DNA of 64,000 nucleotides from Calliopum simillimum. Lineage: Eukaryota > Arthropoda > Insecta > Diptera > Lauxaniidae. Under the pieces are notes generated by a model. The model did no database searches. It was given only the letters and a program-made list of their open reading frames with translations, and was not told where the DNA came from. Positions 58,579-64,000 of the stretch are shown piece after piece. How positions within the stretch are numbered: the first letter of the stretch is position 1; each line of letters opens with the position of its first letter. The position numbers and the translations under genes were made by a program. The stretch spans positions 40,613,948 to 40,677,947 of the forward strand of contig OX638370.1 in the NCBI GenBank assembly GCA_951812925.1. Reading direction: 5' to 3'.

Positions 58579-59034
58579 TGCCCTATCCACAATCAATGCA
58601 GGAACAGGTGCAAGTGAAACAGTTAGTTGAAATTTCATTAGTTAGAGCAGAGCAGAAAATTCTATTTTACCGCTGTAGGATTTGAGAAAAATAGTAAAGA
58701 GAGTAAAAAAAAGCTTTTTGATTTCATGCAAAGCAGTTGCTTGTTCCACTTGCAGGAAATGTCAAATATATTTGAAAAAAAAATTAAAAATAAAAACAAA
58801 TAAACAGAAAAATTTCTAAATTTCTCGGCGTCAACAAAATCGTAAATAAAATTATTATATTTTTTATTGAATTTTAATCGATTTAAATGTTTAGTTACAG
58901 AGATCTGCACAAAAATCAAATCTTACTGCAAGCACTGGTTATGAACTGTTTTTGCTATCAGTGCGTGAACAAGAAGAAGGAGCAAAAAGCTTTAAAAATT
59001 ACCTGCAAGTCCCGCATTGATTGTGGATGGGGCA
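58579..59034. mobile_element. PIF/Harbinger-like MITE, 456 bp
   Basis: Inverted ends TGCCCTATCCACAATCAATG at 58579 and TGCCCCATCCACAATCAATG as the complement at 59034, both flanked by TTA (58576-58578, 59035-59037). A 3-bp TTA duplication and ends of this kind fit PIF/Harbinger. The interior is AT-rich without coding potential. Confidence 0.78.
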
Positions 59035-59425
59035 TTAAAAAATGATATTTATACTTACGCAGTATAAATTTTATAATAAAAAAAAAATTTCATGTGTTTA
59101 TTCATTTAAAGATAAACAAATTTCATAAATTACATAAAAATGTTCAATTACATATTTCCTTAAAACATAAATGTATATTTTGTTACTTTTCTCTAAAATC
59201 GTTTCGTAATGAGAAAATTGTTTAAGTTCATGATGCATAAGTTTTGGTAATAGAAACAATTTCTGACGATACAGTAGGTCAAAGCCAAACTATTTTTCAA
59301 TGCCCCAAAACTAAGTACGCAAAAATAATTTAAGAAACTTGAAATACATTTTTAAATAGCCTATTAAATCTTTCAGTTTTAACAAAAAACCAAACTTGAA
59401 ATTTTCCTTTATTTCTCAAAATAAA
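59035..59425. other. Unassigned AT-rich DNA
   Basis: Contains GTCAAAGCCAAAC at 59278-59290. Similar sequence occurs at 60404 and, inverted, near 60938. Nothing else recognised. Confidence 0.4.
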
Positions 59426-60377
59426 CTAGTAAGGGTGTAACTTTTGGCCTGGCCAAAAAATAAATACCCTACACTGCAGTGTTTTGAAAATTTTGCTTGT
59501 AAGCGACGTGCTTCGCCTCCTTGTCCGATTTCACCCAATTTTTGTTGAGAGCTTTAATTTAGAGTTCTTAGTGTCCGAGTTAAATTTGGTTCGAATATCT
59601 CGAAAATCGCTTTCAGTATAGCGTTTTGAAGCTTTTGCTTATGTGGGAGGAGACATGCCCTCTTGTCCTAGTTCACCCAGTTTTTGTTCAGAGCTCGCAT
59701 TTATAATATGTAGTGGGTGAGTGAAATTTGGTTGGATTATCTCAAAAAACTCTTTCAGTATAGCATTTTTAATCTTTTGCTTATATGGGAGGTGCCACGC
59801 CTCCTTGTCCGATTTCACCCAATTTTTGTTGAGAGCTTTTATTTATAGTTATTAGTATATGAGTTAAATTTGGTTCGAATATCTCAAAAATCGCTTTCAG
59901 TATAGCGTTTTGAAGCTTTTGCTTATATGGGAGGTGCCACGCCCTCTTGCCTGAGTTCGCTCAGTTTTTTCTCAGAGCTTGCGCTTACAATTTTTGGTAT
60001 TTATGTGTATTTTGGTTGCATTGTCGTGAAAAATACTCCTAAAATTGCATTTTGAATATATTTTTTGTATGGGCGGTAGGCGTGTCCGTTAACCGATTTT
60101 GCTCATTTGCAATCCCCCGAGCTAACTTTGATGACGGAGGCGGGGTACCGAATTTCATTGAATTATCTTGCTTAGTTTTCCCAAAAAGTGTATTTCCACT
60201 CACACAGCCGTTACCCAGCCAGCCAGCCACCCAGCCAGCCAGACAGACGGACATGGCTATATCGACTCAGGAGGTGACGCTGATCAAGAATATATATACT
60301 TTTCTATATCTGCCACGCCTCCTTCTCTGCGTTACAAACGGAAGGACAAAGTGAATATACCCTGGGTGTAGGGTATA
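59426..60377 (-). mobile_element. Family H copy, complete and longest
   Basis: CTAGTAAGGGTGTAAC, hairpin TTTGGCCTGGCCAAA, AAATACCCTACACTGCAG, four internal units of about 150 bp, the TTTGTATGGGCGGTAGGCG block, the CCAGCCAGCCACCCAGCC core, CATGGCTATATCGACTCAGG, and the 5' end TACCCTGGGTGTAGGGTATA at 60377. Best reference copy for the family. Confidence 0.96.
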
Positions 60378-60499
60378 ATAAAAACTTACAGGAATCAAGC
60401 ATATTCAGTACCAAAGCCAAACTCGTATACCTTAACAAAATTATAATTTTTACATGAGTTCAGTATTTAGTGGAAATACATTATTTTGTTTTTAATTGT

Positions 60500-60957
60500 T
60501 ATTTTGGCATCCTCTGAATCAGATTTTCACAATAGCTCGGATAAATTTTTTCCCATTTTCTATGAATACCCTTTTCAGTTCAGTTTTTGAAGATATATTG
60601 TGCTGGCGAACTTTTACGTCCAGATAATTCCACAAAATTTCAATAGCATTTATATATAGACCGTGCAGCAGTTATAAGAATATATTGGGACAGTTCTATT
60701 AAATCCATGATCTCATATTTTAAGGAATATGTTTGAGATCGTTTTCTTAGTAAAAATACATATATATACATTGACCAAGTTTATCCTTACATTGCAATGA
60801 ATTTAGTCTCAAAATGTTCAAATACATCTTATGATCCTTACGACTATCATCAAAATGGAGTAATCCGGACCAAGCTGCTAAAAAAAAGAGCCCCAAACCA
60901 TAGTGAACCACCGTCATGTTTTACGAGTTTGGCTTTGACTTACTGTAAAAATCTACC
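60500..60957 (-). pseudogene. Tc1-like transposase relic, catalytic half
   Basis: Reading the minus strand from about 60930: VKHDGGSLWFGALFLAAWSG, then MYLNILRL, then a region with a stop followed by ENDLKHIP (where QDNDPKH would carry the second catalytic Asp, here Glu), then AIEILWNYLDVKVRQHNISS and KTELKRVFIENGKKF. This covers the central beta strands, the second catalytic site and the region after the third acid of a Tc1-family enzyme. Several stops and at least two shifts occur, and the N-terminal DNA-binding half is not found. It is a different lineage from the relic at 4984. Confidence 0.85.
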
Positions 60958-61035
60958 ATTTTAGCTAAATCACAATGTTTATAAACATAATTTTTAAAAA
61001 TATTTAGGTAAAATAGAAATAACTATTCCCAACAA

Positions 61036-61440
61036 AGTGCTGATTCCAACGATCCTGGCTTATGAAATTTATTTACAAACATTTTTCATTCATTCTTCAT
61101 TCATGTGTATAAACATTACTCAAAATTAATTCTTAAAAGTACTGTTTCCTATGAACATAGTATGCATATCCACATTTTTGGCAAACATTCTTCTGCACAT
61201 ATTTCTCTGCATGTTTTCATACAGTAATTAGAAATATGTGTTTTTTGAAAGTGCTTGTTCCTACTAACATGGCTTATCAACATTATTTACAAACATTCTT
61301 CTTATCATGTTTCTCAATATGTTTATAAACTTTACCTAGAAATTATTTTTAAATTCTGTTTACTAAAATCATGGTTCATCAACAATGCTTATAAATATTT
61401 TTCTAACATAAGTATTTCTCAAAATGCTATTTATAAAGCA
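61036..61440. repeat. Degenerate tandem repeat, four units of about 105 bp
   Basis: Units start near 61036, 61139, 61251 and 61357, sharing a TTCCTACTAACATGG-like start, a TTACAAACATTCTTC-like middle and a TTTATAAAC/TTACTCA-like end. Divergence is high. Confidence 0.6.
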
Positions 61441-61699
61441 ACGTTCTGAAACAAAGTTTATGCATATATTTGTATCAGTATACATGTTTACAAAATATAC
61501 ATAATTAACAAAAAAATTTTAAAAGCAATGTTTAGAAAAATATTTATCAAATTACTGTAAAGAGTCTTATGGAAATTGTTTGATTGTCATTAAGTTTAAG
61601 AGCCAAAAATCTCTAAATAAACTCTCCTCAAAAACTGAGTGAGACACAGGCTCATTGTTGACACTCACTTTTCAAGAAACTCTATTCCTATCATGTTCT

Positions 61700-64000
61700 C
61701 CTGAGAGCGCTACTGCGTCAACTGCTGCTCCCACACACAAAAATTTATCCACTGAAAAAAAAGGACGAACAACAAGTACAACGTTATAGAGAAAAGCAAA
61801 AACAAACAAAGAAAATTAAAAAAAAATGAAACACAAAAGGACAACAGAGCGAAAAAAGAAAAAACACAAGAAGGACTGACATCGAACGCGTATGCCAAAA
61901 ATAAACTTTTCCAAACTAAAACAACAACAACAACAAGAGCAGCAACAACAACAATAGCAAACGCGAAGGAACAACGAACGAGCAAATTAAACCGAAGTAA
62001 GCGATGCAAACGAACGACCGGCGCGACACTAACGAACAACATGAACGAACGAAATGAAACGAACGAACTACTTCACTTTGGTGGACAACGGCTGTCGACG
62101 GCGGCGACGGCGACGTAAGGTCTGAAATTCCATATTTTTTCACAAGAAATGGGTTTCCATTTGGGAAAACAAGTGGTTGGCGAGCAGAGCATTGCGAACA
62201 CTGAGCGAGCGAACAAATAACGTACACTGTGTTGTCGCGCGTCGTGTTGTGTTGTGCAGAATAGAAAAGCAAACGATTTCTACGATAACGATTACGTGTG
62301 GAAGCGCGGATGAAAAATCCTTAGAACAAAAAATACAAAGCAGCGCAACTACGAAAGCAAGCGAAAAAAAAAATAAAAGAAAAGTGTGAATGAGGCAGTA
62401 GCAGCAGCAGCACGGAAAAATTCAATGACAGGATACAAGTAAAGCGACACAGGACGAAAGCGGCAGTCGTTGCCGTTGTCGTTGAGAGAAAAACACAGAA
62501 CAGAGCACATAGCAGCGGCGAGCGTACTACGGTACGAACGAAATTTATTCACGGCAGACAAACAGGCGAGTCCTGCTGAGACGACGAGTCCTTGCTCGTC
62601 GGTTCACACGTTAGGAAGGACAATTCAAGTAACAATTTTTTAACGGTTTATTGAAAAAGCATATAAGAAGCAGCAAAAAGTAAAAGCAAAAGTATAACAG
62701 AAAAACCAGCAAGTGCATAGAATTTTTTTAAAATAAATTTAAATATTCGGAACAAATTTAATTTAAAAAAAAAAAATTAATTTTGAAAAAATAAAAAATT
62801 CTCGAGTGTAATGTGTTAAAGTTACGGAAATTGTTAAAGAAAAAATTGCATGCAAGAAATTGTGCATAAGAAAGTTTGAAATTAAATGAAAATTGTTTTT
62901 TAAAGAAAAGTGTCCTCTATAAAACAGCATACGCAAAAAGGATATGCTAGTGCTATTCCCTGTTGAAAGCATATAAAATAACAAAAGCATGCAAAACATA
63001 AAAGTTCCTTAAAGTCAAATTTTAAAATCACAAAAAAAAATATTATTGCATACTTTTAGTGCAAACAAAAAATAGAAAACAAAGAAGCTAACGAATACAA
63101 AAGGAATTTTTAAAAAATTCGCGCCAATACAGCGTTGATTTAAATGTGAAAAATACGAAATAGTACAGTGCTAATGAAGACAAAAGATTTAAAATTATAT
63201 TGTAGCATATTTAAGGGCGTTAAGAAAAGTTAATGAGCAAATATTCGCAGAAATAACTGAAAACTTTACGGAGCAATAAAACAAAGGATATTTAAAAAAA
63301 TTAACATTGTGTAAGAACCCTACGAAAATACAAATTCACTGAATTGAAAGGTTAGAGTTAAAACAAAAAATATATACAAGGAAGAAACTTTTCAGAAATA
63401 ATACTTACTAATAGGTGTATATAAAAGAGTTTTTTGGTCGGAAACAAAGAACTTGAAGACTAAGGCTTCTTAAAAGCTTATTAAAGGAACTTAAGCTCTA
63501 AAAACAACAAAGGAAGTAAAAAGATATATTGAAAAAGTTGCTGTTCGAAATTCTCACAAAAATCTATAAAGATTGTAGAACTCGTTATCTTAAATTTGAG
63601 AAAAGTCCGCAAAAACTTCGCTTTCCCGAAAATTCTAAGAAAATAAAACAAATATTTCGTAACAAAACAAATACCACGATATTGCAGAACCTATTAACCC
63701 AAGCTGTACACACCTTACTTCAGAACTTCAGGCGCATCCGTATAAATATAGTCTTCAAGAAGTAGTGGCAATATCGGAATACACCTATATGAACAGTTAG
63801 TCATATACTGTGCCGAGAGAAAAGATACAAAGTTTTCATGAAAAAGTGATAAATTCTCTACCTTACTATAAAGCAAAGACCGTAGAGTACTTGACAACAA
63901 GACATCAAACTACGAAAATTTGTATTAACTGTAGAAAAGTGCAGTAAACAGCCAAGTGGATTAAAACCAAGGGGGAAAAGAAAGGTAGTAGAAAAATAAA
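61700..64000 (+). other. Candidate 5' leader exon and promoter of a host gene running off the right edge
   Basis: Composition changes sharply here. 61700-62640 is rich in CG, CAA, CAG and GCG (for example GACGGCGGCGACGGCGACG near 62096), and 62640-64000 is A-rich on the + strand with GTGAAA/AAACAAA runs. Fly genes, especially developmental and neural ones, often have long A-rich 5' UTRs like this. No dispersed repeat of the window enters the region. No convincing coding frame exists; short frames on both strands are compositional. A donor-like GACGTAAGG occurs at 62112-62120. The start site, promoter type and gene identity cannot be read from this sequence. It could alternatively be a noncoding RNA. 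Confidence 0.45.

Noticed and set aside
61710..62272. Minus-strand frames of 110 and 118 codons near the right edge
   Set aside because: They are antisense to CAA/GCG-rich leader-like sequence and consist of Leu/Val/Phe strings.
1..64000. Search for CRISPR arrays, bacterial operons or ribosomal RNA genes
   Set aside because: The sequence is eukaryotic and repeat-rich; no regularly spaced array with unique spacers and no rRNA motif was seen.

Overview
This window looks like AT-rich nuclear DNA from a higher dipteran fly, most likely a tephritid or close relative. I found no complete host protein-coding gene. The reasons for a fly are the long A/T homopolymers, CAA/CAG-rich stretches, Tc1/mariner relics of types common in flies (D-x41-D and D-x37-E), and an abundant dispersed repeat whose 5' end (TATACCCTACACCCAGGG) I recall as a fly-genome repeat. 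The organism is inferred from memory; no search was possible.

Almost every recognisable feature is mobile or repetitive DNA. The dominant family, called family H here, has ten copies (1-238, 3144-3915, 9478-10164, 23418-24361, 45796-46620, 49040-50214, 50380-51164, 54422-55181, 56265-57159, 59426-60377), about 7 kb net. Its architecture fits a non-autonomous Helentron/DINE-1-like element: subterminal inverted repeats, a 3' hairpin, a CTAG terminus, a CCAG-type microsatellite core and internal tandem units of about 150 bp carrying GTGCCACGCCC.

Cut-and-paste elements have ends that can be placed to the base. They are two D-x41-D mariner-like copies (28342-29391, 39277-40545), a D-x37-E element (50215-52152) with its 350-bp internally deleted derivative 44 kb away (6341-6690), pogo/Tigger-like elements (44023-47088, 45104-46817, 57362-58244), foldback elements (7769-8345, 22197-23066, 32018-32549, 34223-36094), MITEs (23853-24192, 58579-59034) and two elements built from iterated short motifs (11975-12466, 49430-50096). 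Transposase and LINE reading frames are all broken by stops, frameshifts or deletions. Several insertions are nested, giving relative ages: LINE into foldback; family H into D-x37-E element into family H; family H into one pogo-like element lying inside another.

Satellite-like DNA includes an ATGAA array (242-820), a 36-40 bp minisatellite at two sites (18583-19300, 41345-41917), a G-rich repeat of roughly 130-180 bp (17940-18530), and degenerate arrays near 27.8-28.1, 54.1-54.4 and 61.0-61.4 kb. The last 2.3 kb (61700-64000) differs: it is richer in CG, purine-rich and A-rich on the + strand, free of recognised repeats, and resembles the long 5' leader of a fly gene whose coding part would lie beyond the right edge. 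All other short open frames were judged chance, low-complexity or repeat-derived.
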